NCBI GenBank assembly: GCA_005406025.1
Contig: BGZK01001242.1
Span: forward strand, 1-64,000
Direction: 5' to 3'
Source of the DNA: Eumeta japonica
Lineage: Eukaryota > Arthropoda > Insecta > Lepidoptera > Psychidae
DNA length: 64,000 bases
The translations under genes were made by a program, and so were the position numbers. This document shows positions 1 to 13,667 of this stretch, in pieces (position 1 is the first letter of the stretch; the number at the start of each line of letters is the position of its first letter). The notes under the pieces are model-generated. The model was not told the origin of the DNA and made no database searches. It saw nothing but the letters and a program-made list of their open reading frames with translations.

Positions 1-3000
1 GAACTACAGTGTCAAAACGGACTGCCGGGATGTTACGTGGGTTATATGACTGTGCATGGAATGCGCCCATCGCCGTTTTGTACCGCACAATAATACAATG
101 CTTCGCTTCATGAGATTGATGTATTTTTATCTGATATCAGGACTATTTATACAATTCCAAGACAATAGTTAGTTGTTTAGGTAAACCGAAAATAGGACGG
201 TTAGTAATTACGTACTGTATTTATTTGCAAATTCACTGTGTAAATTTCTGTGACGTTGCCAACTTTGGCTGACATTATTGCAACATTTAGTTGATGGTTT
301 TACGTCGCTGCTCTGTCTGGCTTTGAATAACGGAAATAGCATAGAATTCGCCTAAAATTTTCGAAACTGTCATATACACGTGTGGTTCTTATTAGCAGCT
401 GCGCGATCGCATTTGCCAAAAAGAGACAAACATAGTTTGTTCTTCCCTCGAAAATCAGCGTACACAATTTATTTAAACGTAAAGTGGACCTCTGGATCTT
501 TTTAAGTATGCGGATAAATTAAATAATCTATGTTGTAGTACTCGAAGTTTATGCTGCTGTTATATTTAATTTAGTCGTATGTGAAGATGCGGCAATCAAC
601 AGCATTTTCTGCACGGTGATTACCATCAACTCCCCGTGCCTTCCAAGGTGTTTGCGACACTCCGTAAACTAACCCCAAAGGTCCCCAAAATATCAAACGA
701 CGTGTTTCACGTCAGGGTGCAACTTTCATCGAGACCGTTACAAAATGTTGTCGAATACTTAAGTTTCCAAAACATGAAAATTTTTTCAAGAATACAAGAG
801 CAATGTTTTTGTGTCAGCGACATGTTGTCAATAACAATTATCACTTTTTAATATTTCAATTATGTGCGGACGGTCCTTCACAGAAAAATCAGTAAATTTC
901 GATGTTTCCTTCAAAATTATAATTTGCTTTTAGGACAGGCTTCAGATAAGCCCAGTGCCCGGTTCGCCCTCTCCACGTCGGGCCCTGGCATGGCTTTCTT
1001 CTATTAAATAGAAGATTTCTAAACTTTCTTATTTAAAGAGATGATCTACTTCTCTGCCGAAGGACACGGCTTTAGACAACGGAGCAGGACGTCTGGCATA
1101 AATAAAACTGTCCATCTTATTTTATATGCTTCAATGTAAAAGACACTTCTATTTAGCGCTACTGTCATACTCGTATCGAATACAGATTAAATCTACCGCT
1201 AAAATATCCAAAACGACTGAGTTAAGGCCTTATATATTCTTTAAAATAAAAGCGGTAGTGCCAATAAAGTGCAAACCAACAAATATCGTTGTTATTACTG
1301 TTCGAACAGCCATCATTATTGAAGTGACACTTCTAATTTGACTTCCAACGAGGTTGCGTTAAACGTTTAACGCTACCATGGAGGGGGTATGAAAGCACTG
1401 TTGCGTTAAAGAGACAGAGCGAATGCGTGGCACTCGAACGCATGCGCGTAGTATACCTGTTACAGGCCAGCGCGAGCGTTAGCAACGAGTAGCGTCCAAT
1501 ATTCCAACGCAAGAGGGAGAGAGAAAGAAAGATACACAAAAGTAGAGTGTAGGGGAGAGAGAGAGAGTGAGTCGTAACCCGTAAAGTTTGTCTTAAAGAA
1601 ACAATGTGAGTTTACTAAAAATCAATTTCTACCCCTTCCTATTCTCGTTTCCACATTACGAATTGCACTTCTTGCGTGCGGAGGGACTTCACGCACTATT
1701 TTTTTTTTGTAATATTTTTTCATGGCCTTGGTGCAGTATGTTTATTATTCTAATTATTCCCAATTGAATTTTTGAAATTCCAGTACATAAATATTAAGCG
1801 AATAGTGGCCGATTTGGTATGAAGCTAATCAGATAGTCAGCACAATATAATATTTCTGCCTAAGAACTGTCCTATTACACTAAAAGTAAAGAGGATCACA
1901 TAATAATGTATTCTGGCGCTTCGGAAATTTGCATGAACAAATAGAAAGACGTTTAATTTATATAAAATTTATTCATATTAATGTTGGATTATTTACTGAT
2001 ACGCATTCTAAAAAAATTAAGAATTTTTATATTAATTCACGGTAAAAACAAAGTGCAAAAAGTATCGTTAATAGTTTCGGTAAGGTGCTTCATAAGACTT
2101 TTTCATAAGCATGAAAAATGTGCTTGTCAATTATATTACTATCCCTTTTTTTTTTCATTACAGACGTCATAAGAAAAACGAGTCCAAGTAGAAACGAGTA
2201 TGTTGCTATTTTATCACTCCCTCTATGCAATCTTCTTTACTATTAGATGTGTGGAACGAGAGTTGTCAATATCAATTTCTTAAAAGCCCCAATTTTGTTT
2301 CCTCTTTCTCCTTTTCTTTCTTCCCAAATTCCTCAAATTGGGAAGATAGATCTGCTGATTCTCCTCAAAGTCCCGTCAAAATTTTTTTAAGAAATGAAAC
2401 AGATTTCAACTACTCAAATTATACTTATTTTTCATCTTTCACATCGGAAACTTTTTGCAACATTTTGTTGCAAAAACATTTGAGTCGACGGGCCAAACTT
2501 GACAATGCCCTCCAAATTTTTGCCGTTAAAGTAACATCAGTATCTGTGTTTATTCAATTGCGGTTTTTAAAATTTTAAAAATACTAAATTTTCGCTCGAT
2601 ACGGCAGTACCAGCAATAAGAACATCACAATTTTTATGTTTGAGATTAAATATAGTAGCGCACCGCTTTTAACACTGAACACTTCACCCCGATAACATTC
2701 ATCATCGACGTTATCTCTATAAATTTCAAGCTCACGTTTATCAATATCAAGGACAGCGTGAGCTCGCAATCATCGTCTATTTTTTGCGCTGCGCGGTCTA
2801 TGGTCGTCACCGATGGAACAGAAAAACAAAAGTGGACTAAACATTGGAAAGTGTTGTGGTGAAATAGAACTTTATCACCGATTGCGAATATTGAATTTGT
2901 AATTTCTTATCTTATCTTCAGATAGTCTGACTGATGGTTTTTTGTAAATTCTTTGAAACATTTTTTTTACAGCTAAAACAAAAGCTTTACAAACAAGTAC

Positions 3001-5192
3001 TGTTGTAGATAAAATGGCAAAAGAAAGCAAAAGTGATAACTATGTTTTAATAAATTTATCATAAATGTGGTGCAATTTTCATGTATTACAATTATATTAA
3101 AAATTGTTTTAAAATCATTATTTATTTTTAAATAAAAAATTAATGTGAGTGATATCTACCGACCACCTGGAACAATAAAATTATATTTTTAACGTTTGGT
3201 TCACTTTTGTTTTATTCTGATTCATGGTCGTACACCATCAACATAAAATACTAATCTGGTTCATAACGAAGTGTTTAATCCAAACTATATTATTTAACGC
3301 TGACATGTAAAAATCATCTCCTCATTTTACCCGTATATTTCCATCCACAATAAATTGCTAATGAACTTGAGATTCCCTGAAGTGTGGGAAATTCCTCAGA
3401 GATGGGTAACATAGTCAAGCATACATTTGTGTCGAAGAAGCAGTACGCGAACAATATCTATCACGTTTTCTCATATCGCTCCGACTCGTTTCATCGAATT
3501 TGATTATCGAAATGTAAAACAACTAGGTAATTCACCAAACCATAGTTGCCATGCTATAGAAATCGTGAGTTAACAAACATATATAGCTAAGGTTACACTC
3601 GTTCATGGCCAAGATCAGTGACCTTCACAAATACGTAGACACATACAGGCTGAAACTTTACGGTGAGGAAATCTTAAAACTTATTTTATGATATTGGAAT
3701 ATTATAAAATACGAGTTATATGCCTCATACAGCAGACTGTAATACAGAGCTCATATGAGAAGGGAACGTTAGGTCTCTCACATATTTTTTTTCGCACGTT
3801 AAGCACCTGGCGACCAATACTGCTTTTCTCTTTGATCAAATTGAAGTAAGCGAGCATATGCTAAGAAATATTGAAATGCGTAATCAAGTAACGAAGTATT
3901 TTAGCCATAACATATGAGCCACACAGATTTTTTATAATTTCGTAATATTTATTTTGACGGCTTTAACATGACAGTTGTTTTCTACCATGAAAAATCAATT
4001 GGCGTCTGTGTGTTGTCGTCGTGTCGCACGCGTAAGGCGGTCCGTCGCTAAAAGCTGGTCGTGGTTGAGAACGGCCGTTTAATGTTTTCTCGTGAACACG
4101 GCTCAATTCTATGAAATTTCAATTCAAATTTCTATGTCTATCAATATTTATCTTGAACATTTTTTTTTCTCATATAAACTGCGATGCCACAGTTCCAGAA
4201 TTTCCGAAAGCTCCATTTTTGGTTTGTTTGTTTTTAACGTTTGTGGCAGTCTTGGCTGGTAACGAGACGGACAACCGCTAGGGCCTCGCGCAACAACTCA
4301 AATAGGAAATAATCAATTCAGATAAAATTACACATATGTATCGATAAGGTATATTATTGTTGAAATTTATATCTAAATAATCAACATTAAATACCGCTAG
4401 CGACATCTGTTGTCACTGATGTGAAAAACTATGTACATGTTATCTGTAGCATTTTAAAACTTAAAAAAAGTCGGTTCCCATTTGAATCACAACGAGGTTG
4501 TTTCATTATAATCATAAACATATTGATAAAGTAGCTAAACGTTTTCTCACTAGTCCGTTACATTCGTATAAAAAGTAAAATTGAAGATTAAACTATCAAG
4601 AACAATAATGTTTTTTGTAATTAATAGTAGAATACAATGTATCATTGTTATTTGAATTTATCTTGGAAAAATTATGTTTCAACTTATGAAAACATTTTTT
4701 TCTCAAGCGTTTCTTGGATTTTTTTTTAATTTTTAAGATCACCAATTTCATTAAAAGGATTTTTCGTATTTCTCACATTTATAATAATTCAAAATATTTT
4801 TGGATTATGATTTTTTCTTATATTAATAAATAAAATGATATACACAATAAAATGCAGTTAAGCAGTCTTTAAATACAAGGTAAGGTAAATCGATAAAGTT
4901 ATTGCTTTTTCAGTTTCAAAATTTTTATGTCCTAAAATTAAAAAAAAAAGTGGTTTAAGCTGCAGAACAATTCTTTAACTTTCCGCTATTTTCTAGGCCA
5001 AAACATTTGAAAAATTTAATTGCTAATACATTTGTAATCCTGAAGTGAATAGATTTAAGAAAAACCTTTTCAAATAGTAATAACGCGATTTTAATTAGTC
5101 ATTTCGTTTAAGAATCATTAAAAAAAATGTGACAATCCAAAAATCGATTTAACTGTATATTTGTTAGAAAATTTAAAAAAATACTTATGGAA
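1..5192. other. Intergenic, no gene recognised
   Basis: AT-rich sequence with only short chance frames. A purine-rich GA-type low-complexity tract lies at about 1511-1571, inside a slightly GC-richer block (1345-1600) that looks repeat-derived. A kappa-B-type 10-mer, GGGAAATTCC, occurs at 3386-3395, which is not surprising in 64 kb. Nothing else could be supported. Confidence 0.5.
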
Positions 5193-5673
5193 TTTTGACG
5201 TGACAACGTCTTATAAATTGGTTTGCCGGGTGACACTTCAAGAAACTGCGTTACGCTCCGCTCACGTTATGCGCTCACAATGAGAGCGAGTGAGAGGCAC
5301 GCGTCCCTTCCACTCGGGCATGGTTAGCCCGCCTAAGAGCGAGAGAGACAGACATAAAAGTGAAAGGCGCGTCCCTTCCACTCAGATAGGAACAAGTTAA
5401 GTTGTAAAACGCTGTTTCATTGTACGCAAATGTATTGCAAGTTATTGTATGTATATTTGTATATAAATACGTATGTATGTGTAAAGGTAAAAATAAAATT
5501 TTGTTAATATGAAATTCAGTGCGAGATTCTTTGTATAAATTAATGTTTTAAATATAATTCTTTGTATAAATAAATGTTTTAAATTGTTACTATTATTTCA
5601 TCCTTCTTCCTACTATACGAATGAATATTCACATTAAAATGATTTTACCACTCAAAGTCGTTGTCACGTAAAA
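5193..5673. mobile_element. Non-autonomous DNA element with ACGTGACAACG terminal inverted repeats
   Basis: The ends carry ACGTGACAACG (within 5193-5210) and its reverse complement CGTTGTCACGT (within 5655-5673). Inside are GC-richer blocks with the repeated unit CGCGTCCCTTCCACTC (two copies) and a duplicated stretch around attctttgtataaat. There is no coding capacity. I read it as a MITE of about 480 bp, family unknown. Confidence 0.5.
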
Positions 5674-6063
5674 CTTTCGCCCGTATACCGACTTTACAGG
5701 CAACCAATTTTTTTTTAGAACTATATCTCTCAAACTAATAAAACAATTTGGATTCTATTTGTGGCATTCAGCTCAGTTTTTCAAGCACAAATAATATGTC
5801 AGAATTCATAAAATCAACTACCCACGAATACAAAAAAAAATCTTGAACAAAATAAGCAATTTCAATCACCTCTATTTCCAAAAAATAAAATCGAACTGAC
5901 AATAATGACTTTGTGAAATTTTTCAGTTTTCTAAGCGAGAAATCATAAAGTATTATACAGTGTCCTATTATCCGTAGCTAATGAATAGGTCTTAGATACT
6001 CCGTAGTCAATTAAAGGTTTCACTAGTTTTTATACAGCGAAGTGTCAATTGATCTTATATATT

Positions 6064-6178
6064 GACAGCAGTTTTATATCAACTACTGAGTTGATATAAA
6101 ATTGTTGTCTATAAAATTGCTATTCAAAGAGCCTTTTCAATGACGTAGTCTCAGTAGGCTACGTCACTGAAAAGTCTC
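6064..6178. repeat. Two adjacent hairpins
   Basis: First hairpin: arms 6064-6084 and 6089-6109 (19 of 21 paired, 4-nt loop). Second hairpin: arms 6129-6148 and 6159-6178 (18 of 20 paired, 10-nt loop), containing gacgta motifs. They lie 20 nt apart in otherwise plain AT-rich DNA, probably within a MITE of about 5940-6250. Confidence 0.6.
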
Positions 6179-6567
6179 TTATGACAACCAAGTCAATGAC
6201 GTATTAGAAAATACCGATTTATCAAGTGTAGCTAATGTATAATAAATACGTAAGCAATTTTAACAATTTTATATTTTATTTGTAGCCAACAGTCCTTCTT
6301 TTTGCATTCGGTTAAATTAATCTTATGTGACACTCCGGAGACAAAAGCCAATCTAACGATATTTAACACATTAAAACATGAATATTATAAATGAAAAAGT
6401 GTCATCTTTGTTTTTTTTTTTCTTCTTTCACCCAGCTGCGAATCTACGAATCGAGTTATTACTGCAGAAAAATAGTCGATAGATTGTAAAATGACTTAGT
6501 CTACTTTTCATCCCGAAAAAACGCACAAATCTTTTAGGAATCTTGCCATATTGCTGGCATATTAAGA

Positions 6568-6721
6568 AAGGGTATAATTTTAAGCACTCGAAACCGACGA
6601 GCTTGCATGAAAAGATGGATGGGTGTCAGTGAGGCAAGAGAGATATGCAAAGATCGTACCATGTGGAAATCTAGTCTCTGCCTACCCTTCTGGGAAATGG
6701 ACGTGAGTTTATATTATTATT
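6568..6721 (+). repeat. Dispersed retroposon 3'-end repeat, copy 1 of 3
   Basis: Shares a long near-identical stretch with 53712-53865 (34 identical bases around taagcactcgaaaccgacg) and a diverged version at 22895-23040. All three keep the order: gatggatg-gtgtcagtgaagc, gatcgtacca, tctctgcctac, tttatg-like tail. One frame reads like the degraded C-terminus of a LINE protein (ending near VSAYP-type words), so this is probably a truncated LINE 3' end or a SINE that uses one. Confidence 0.55.
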
Positions 6722-7039
6722 ATCGTATTACTCTTGTAGGAAATGTGAGCGAAGCCGCGTTGAAGTAAGTCGACGACATGTGTACGTGTGGTGGTACTAA
6801 GGCACTAAACACAATCACACAGCTCCGATGTCACATACGGAAAAGGTTATTATTCAGTTGTATTCCTTTTAAATAATGCTTAGGAATAGTAATAAAATAT
6901 TGGTGGCCGCCCGAAGAAAAAACAAAGCGTTACTTGTTCATCGATATAAAATCCAAATACCTTCATATACTCATAACTGGCTTTTAATTTCAAACACTAG
7001 ATATATATTTTTTATAGCATTTTCAAGAGGGAAACGAGC

Positions 7040-7250
7040 ATGCGATCTATCGGAGAGTGGCTGGTGGCTGATGTCTGCCGTCCATGGACACTTGCAACTT
7101 CAGAAGGGTCGTCAGTGCATTGTCAGGCTCTTGGGAAGTCGGAATCTGATCCATCAGACGTCCCATCCTATCCCATCCCATCCCCCATCCATGGGGAAGT
7201 GGACTGATGGAGAGGCTAGTAGACCACCGGAACTCCCACTAACTAGACTA
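7040..7250 (-). repeat. Lepidopteran SINE/LINE tail, reversed, with CCCAT microsatellite
   Basis: The 18-mer ccgtccatggacacttgc at about 7078-7095 is the exact reverse complement of a word in the repeat at 38100-38215, so this is the same family on the other strand. A (CCCAT)-type run with a variant unit follows at about 7161-7190. The open frame here comes from the repeat and does not look like a gene. Confidence 0.5.
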
Positions 7251-7319
7251 AATGGACCAGCGGAAGCTACTGCTTCACGTCTGTATTCTGTGAAGGTCGA
7301 GTGGATCTAGTGTCGCATT

Positions 7320-9870
7320 GCAGATAAATTGTCACAACATGATTTTGTTTCAGTAAAAACTTTGCCTGTTTACTTTTAAGTAACATATTTTGCTCAAAAG
7401 ACCTAGCAAAGATCTGCTCTGTCCACAACCCGGTAATTGATAAGACCGCCACTACCCCAAACGTGAGTCAGTAGTTGGCGTAACATTTTTACAATGCACT
7501 AACGAAACAGTTGTGTATGGTAAACACAGCTAACCAACTTGATACGTCAACTACTGGACTGAACTGTTGACTCTTGAGGAAATTCTCGAATATTACCGAT
7601 GATGGACTTGGCACTTTAATCATGAGAAGACAGCGTGTGTCATGTTTACAACGTGCCGAAAATATTATATAGACCAAAAGTCAAACTCAAAAGCGATAAA
7701 TGTTCTGAATATAAAAGTGAAATAAAGCAATTAGGCGTGTGTTCTGACAAAACCATGTGTATGATAAAAGCAGGTGAATTATGTTCGAATGAAAATGGTG
7801 CAGATGAGGGCAGTTCGTCATTGGTTGGTTTTCAGAAATTGATGCAAAAGCGAAACTAAAACTATTCACACGTACCTGTTATCGTTATTGATTGCTTAGC
7901 GCAGTTGTTAGCACGATTTAGTAAATCGTATATTGATCTTACTCACATCAACACAAACAAGCATTCAAAGTTACAGGTAATTTTAGGTAATTTTACAAAA
8001 CTTAACCGGACGAGTTGTTTCAACATTGATATGGTGTATAATTTTTTCCACAGCATATCTAGAGACACTTGATTTCTTAGCCAGTGCTGTGATGTATTGA
8101 CCCTATTGACGTTCCTAGTCCAATACAATGCTTAACAGATTGGTCCCATATACATTATAGAAACCTATATTATTGAATAATTCATTATTAGAATGTAGAT
8201 GTGAATCTTAAGCTGTTGATTCTATAGTACAACCAATATATCTAACATCGTCAAACGTCAATCTTATCCATTTGCTACTACATTGTGATTTGCAGATTAA
8301 CAAGTAAGCCCTGTTTATAATTTTCATTGAAGGTATGGTGTGTTGTTTATGCATATTAGAAATAAGAAAACAATGCAAAATCTCCATAGTGCATTGTCAA
8401 CTGATTTTTTTTTGCTTTAATCGTGTGCTGTGATATGTTTAAAATACAGGTTTTATGCTTCTGTAAAAGTACTTAGTTTTAAATAAAATAACAGTCATCA
8501 AAAGACCTTCATCAATTCACATTTCTTTAATATTCACCGAATTCCAAATATTGTTCATCCGTTTTAATTAAAATTTATGGCACGGGACCGACGTGACCAT
8601 TATTTGTTTGCGTATGAATATACACAATCTTTATCCATAATATTCATCAACTTTGAAGAAATCGTGTAGCATACTTAATCCATTTTTTTATGAAAGTTAT
8701 GAAATACTTTCGCTTGAATCGATTGTAGTTACCGTCTATTTTATAATACGCCAATTTATACGCCATATTTGAAAATACCTTTTTTATGTTCTTAAAGTGC
8801 TTAACTGTATGACGGAAGTCCCGTGCAAGTTTTTCATACCTCTTTCATGTTTACGATAAAAACATGCATCTATGAAAAAAATATATTTTTTTGCAACACT
8901 CTGTATTCGGATCTAACGCTCGTTTCAATGTCATCATTATGTGTTTAACTGGCAACCCCGATTTGGGGAATCACCGAATAATGTGAATATTCGCTTTTAC
9001 ATCAATTGATATTCGCACGAGAAAAGGTTCGAGCATTATGAGAGACAGAGATAGTCTGCACTGTTGCGACTTCTTCTATATGGGTCCGTTCCTTTCTCTA
9101 CTAGCGATGGTTATCTTTGATATGCGTATTACAAATAGGCCGTGAATGTCGACATTTAGGAACTTCGTGACAAGGGGCGTAGCGTAATGTGAGTAATATG
9201 TAAATTATCGTCCTCTGATAGCGCACGATGACAGTCACGGATTTACTTCTATACTTAAACATTTTACATTTAGGAGATGCATCGAAAGTGATATGAGCGG
9301 TTGACTATGTTCGACGGTCGCCATGATCTTATTTTAGTCTGATCGTAGAGTAATGTGAACATTGGAGAGATTATGTCCTAAATCGACGAGGAGAGGCCGT
9401 GGTGTGATGACTGGTACCTAGGACCTCTCCAACTATTTTATAGCTTTTAGTGCATATCTGCATCATTGTTACGTTTCTTTATAAATAAAACAGTTTATAT
9501 TATTTTTAGTTAGTCTTAGTTTTGTATTCAGTTATTTAATATTTCTCATTCTATTTAGTGCATGTAGTCTCCTCATTATTATAAGGTTTCTTTCTTGCCA
9601 GTTTGCTGCAAATTACCTCCCTCAATACATAATCGTTCTAAAGACTTGTATCAACAAAATTTATAAGACTAAACTAGGTATTATGCTTCTAAAGCTGTAT
9701 TGACTAAGTATCTAAATCCGACATATTCTTTCGGATGCTATTTTGGATACCTACTATTTTTTTTCTAAAGTGCAATGTTTCATTTCGCTTTGGCTTCATC
9801 TGCATATTAGTGCTATTACAGATTTTGAAATTTTTTTCACTCATAGAAAGTTACACTATCTCCGAGTAAT
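7320..9870. other. Intergenic, no gene recognised
   Basis: AT-rich, with short frames only. A block at about 8930-9090 is richer in CpG and may be repeat-derived. I see no splice-consistent coding segments. Confidence 0.4.
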
Positions 9871-9929
9871 ATCGCATAAATTTTATTATGACACTAGCAT
9901 TTTCCCCGGCTTCGTGCAAATTGGAACTA

Positions 9930-10095
9930 TGATCGGTGATAGAATCTGAATAGAAATCGAGAACGGGATCAAGATCGAAACTAATTGCGGGACCAAAATT
10001 AAAATCTAGATCTAGAATCGGAATACGAAGGAATAGGGCCTGAGAGGTGGGGCCGAGTTCGGAGACGAGATCAAAATTAGAATGTACTTAAATAG
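9930..10095 (-). repeat. Degenerate short-period repeat (gatcgggatc-type)
   Basis: Successive diverged units such as aatcgagaacgggatc, aagatcgaaact and aatcggaatacg. The same pattern occurs reverse-complemented at 24995-25380 (gattctgatcctgttcc-type). Both are preceded or followed by retroposon-like words, so this is likely a shared internal section of one element in opposite orientations. Confidence 0.45.
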
Positions 10096-10563
10096 AGACT
10101 GAATCAAATATTCATAATATAATATTTAGTTGACAATGATAAACGCCATCGAAGACGCCACTTTCAGCCGAGTTACACAAGGAAAGAGTTCTTTAAGACA
10201 CCAAAAAAAGTCCTTGAATGCTTCTTTTAGCTTTTTATAATATGAAAAGAGTACGTTTATGTGATTCACGGAAGAATCAGCCGGTGAGTTTAATAAAAAA
10301 TCGTATTGAACGCAAAGACTTCAATGACTTGATTGGTAAAAATTAAAATACAGGTTTTTCACAACCACATTTTCAACAGCTTGCAGGAAAAGATGATAAT
10401 TTATTTTTTTGTCCTAAAATGTTTAAATATCTAAAGATATCTGCTAGAACAAACTGAAAATGTGGAATTGTGCACGGGACAGTCGGGGTCGGTCGATGTA
10501 ATGAGATGAAGGAATTCGTTCGGTCTGCGCGGGCGGAATCGCAGCGGAAGCTAGACTATCAAC

Positions 10564-10822
10564 TGACGAGCCCGGAACTAAAATGGTCTATGTTACATTA
10601 TTAAAATTTTGAAATAACAAGGGCAACGCGTTTGAATTTACTGTGAGTTTATAGATTTATATGGAATTAACTATACGCATTTTTATGGTACAAATCATCT
10701 GTGCAGAAATGTAATATAGACTAATTTTGCATATATAGAATTTATACTTTTAAGTTAGTATATACATGAAAGTGGATTTTGGTTAAAATGTTACATACAC
10801 CATTTTAGTTCCAGGCTCGTCA
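10564..10822. mobile_element. MITE with ~38-bp terminal inverted repeats
   Basis: The left end, starting TGACGAGCCCGG, and the right end, closing CCAGGCTCGTCA, are reverse complements over about 38 bp with only a few mismatches. The element is 259 bp and non-coding. The flanks suggest a short target duplication (caac/taac) that I could not settle. Confidence 0.65.
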
Positions 10823-11851
10823 TAACTGTGTTCTCATCGGGAGAGGTTATTTTTGTTACAATATATTAACGTTAGTCCGTATTATATGTACCTATTAGTC
10901 TGTCTGTAAATTTTGTTCAATAATGACATTTGGTAATACAAGTGAGGGCTTTTGTCGACGAGGGCTGTTTGGAATGATATCTAGCAAAAGGACAAATTAA
11001 CACACGGAGTTTTGTTCCAAAAGTTATCAACTGCACAAAGCTGTAAAGCTAAGTATAAGTATTTAAGAAATTTTAAAGGCGATATTTAAAGAGGAAGAAA
11101 TTTCATACAAAAAACTCACACACCTGGAACTCTATCTGTTTTATTAATAATTTTGATTTGATATTGAAACATGAGGTTACCATGGCGACAGGCAATGCTC
11201 CGAAAGCGGCAGTAACACGTAATAAATTATTTACATACATACTATTAAATATCGATTAAAAAAATGTAGTTTTAATCCATTGAAATATAAATTTATCCCT
11301 TTTATATTGACAACATTTTTAAGGTTTTTGTTTATATTTCAAGTCGGATAATTGTCCAACAAAAATAAAATTATTTCGCTTCATGAAGATTTTATGTCAA
11401 TTTTCTATCCAAAGCCTTATACTTTATAAGATTTTGATAAGTGATAAAAAAGGATTATGAATTTCATCGATTGATATCCTGAATTTGTATAAGTTTTGAA
11501 TAGTGATAATGTTTAATAAAGGCTGTGTGGTTGATTAATTATTAAAATAAGTACATTGTGTTTTGTATATTTTAGCCCTTGTTGTGTCATATCTATAGAA
11601 TTGTAGTTAAGTGTATGTGATTATCATCAATATGATATTTAATAACAATTGATGGATCTTGATATGACGTTAACCCTTTAAGATTTCGCTTAAAAAAATA
11701 TATTTCATTTAAAAAAATCCGATTTTATTACAGCTATTGTACTTTTGATCTATGTTTAATATTAGTTTGAATTATCTTTATTTCAAACTATTATGTACAA
11801 CTCAGAATGCCGGGCTATATACGTCAATAGTTTTTTGTGGTTAAGGAGTGG

Positions 11852-12520
11852 CAGGGTCGGACTGAGCTTGAAGGGCCCGGGTGGTAATATGAATTTCTGG
11901 CCTCCCCCAGAAGCCTTCGATAAGGGTAAACGGGATACACAATTTTAATGGTAAACGTAGGTGAAAAGTCACAAAGCAGATCAAAATTGGTTGATGCGTT
12001 TAAAAGTTTCTGCCGTTCAAAAATTTTCAAAAAGTTGTTTTTTCAAACTGACTTTCCAATTTTTAACATGTCGATTTTAATACTCATCATTTCATTCACC
12101 GAAAAACGACCTCAAAAGTAGCAAAACAGATAGATCAAAATCGGCTTTTTTGTTTGCCTTTTCAAATTTTTTGACGAAGCAATACTATTAAAAAGACATA
12201 ATTTTTTAATAAAAAACGATATTTTACAAAATACATACACAATTTAATTAGTCGATAAATACTGTTGTTCAAAAACAAATAGAAAGCGCCATTATAATTT
12301 TTGAACTCACAATTGTACAAGAAAGTCATATCGCAGAGCTAAATACCGGAAAGTTTTTTGGCCAGCCGTTTTTAGAATTTGTCTGTTTCATTTCTCTCTG
12401 AGTATGAATGAACTATTTTACATGTAGGTCGTAAACCTGAGGCTAGGTGTATTAGTGGGCCCGCGCAGGCCGGGCCCGGCTGGCGAACGCCACCTCGACT
12501 ATATGGCCAGTCTGACACTG
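11852..12520. mobile_element. hAT-type non-autonomous element
   Basis: The left terminus CAGGGTCGGACTGAGC pairs with the right terminus (reverse complement CAGTGTCAGACTGGCC) at 12 of 16 positions, and GGGCCCGG words lie just inside both ends. The flanking 8-mers AGGAGTGG (11844-11851) and AGGAACGG (12521-12528) agree at 6 of 8 positions, as expected for an aged 8-bp hAT target duplication. No transposase frame is present. Confidence 0.6.
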
Positions 12521-12529
12521 AGGAACGGT

Positions 12530-13660
12530 ATAGCGAGAATATATCTAGAATGTCGAATAACCCGTTTATTGTTCACTTGGTTTTTAATTTTGAATCCGGT
12601 ATACTTGTCGTTAGTGTTTATCGAATGTTTTGAACTGTAGTTTGTCTAGTTATTATATTCATGCAATTTAGGTACAAATGGAGCGATCTCATCGGGATTT
12701 CCCTGATATCGACAACGTGCGTCTGAGCACAACATAGATTTGCAAAGTAAACAAACCGAACACAACAAATGGCGTCGCCGCCGCCTTAACTATATGCTCT
12801 CGCGCACAGCAGTTTGTACTATGCAACGTGCAGTAAGAAATATTTACAGTGTATGGTCCTCATGTATTAACTAATCTTATTTCACTATTTTGCTAACAAT
12901 AATGGCTAATTAAGTCAAATTAATAACAATATTTGAACAGCGATGCAAAAACACTTGTGTGTCCTTCAGTGACAGTCTTCTGATATTTTATTATTTGTTT
13001 TTATATAAAAAAAATATAGTTAATTATAGCCAACAACAAATAATTTTATTAGTATGTAGTAAGAATTTATACCTTTTTGAACTTGTGAAGTAGTCAAGTC
13101 TAATATTTAAAGGAGGATCATAATATCCCAAGGCGAAAATTTATACAAATTGATACTATATTTTCTATATGATATTTACTCGACACACAAAGTTTATTGT
13201 TCCGTGAAATACCCAGTCAAAGACATTATAGATAGTTCACAAACTCCGTCCGCTCTAGGATAATTTATAGAATAATTTAATGGCGTCTTTCATACTACTC
13301 TTTCAATCTATTCAAATAAAAATGCATTTTTAGACAGCCCTCAGTATTTAAGTCTGCGTTACCAAAAATTCGTATTCTATATTCTAGCTCGCTTACTTTC
13401 TCTAATATCTTAAGTGTTAAGTGACACTATGCCTTTGACGGTATAACTTAAGTTTTGAACCAAATTGTTACTTCATTTGCGTTTAGTCACAGTTTGTATA
13501 ACAGCATTTGTATAACAGTTTGTATAACACCCCTAGTGATCGTTTCGTGTAACTTACGAATTTTATGTAAATGTAATAAGAAATACAAATGTCACACACA
13601 ACCCACTAGCGCAATTCCGCCGCCATTCAAAGAGGTTTCAAATTAAATGGTACTATTCAT
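12530..13660. other. Intergenic, no gene recognised
   Basis: No frame with coding character. A small direct repeat of gtttgtataacag occurs at about 13492-13528. Confidence 0.4.
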
Positions 13661-13667
13661 ATATAAT

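Noticed and set aside
2225..2769. 117-residue plus-strand and 61-residue minus-strand frames
   Set aside because: No motif, splice context or shared repeat was found. The minus frame (VLDIDKRELEIYRDN) looks slightly coding-like but is too short to support.
3386..3395. GGGAAATTCC as a Rel enhancer of the ankyrin gene
   Set aside because: It is 18 kb from the gene and several matches of this consensus are expected by chance in 64 kb.
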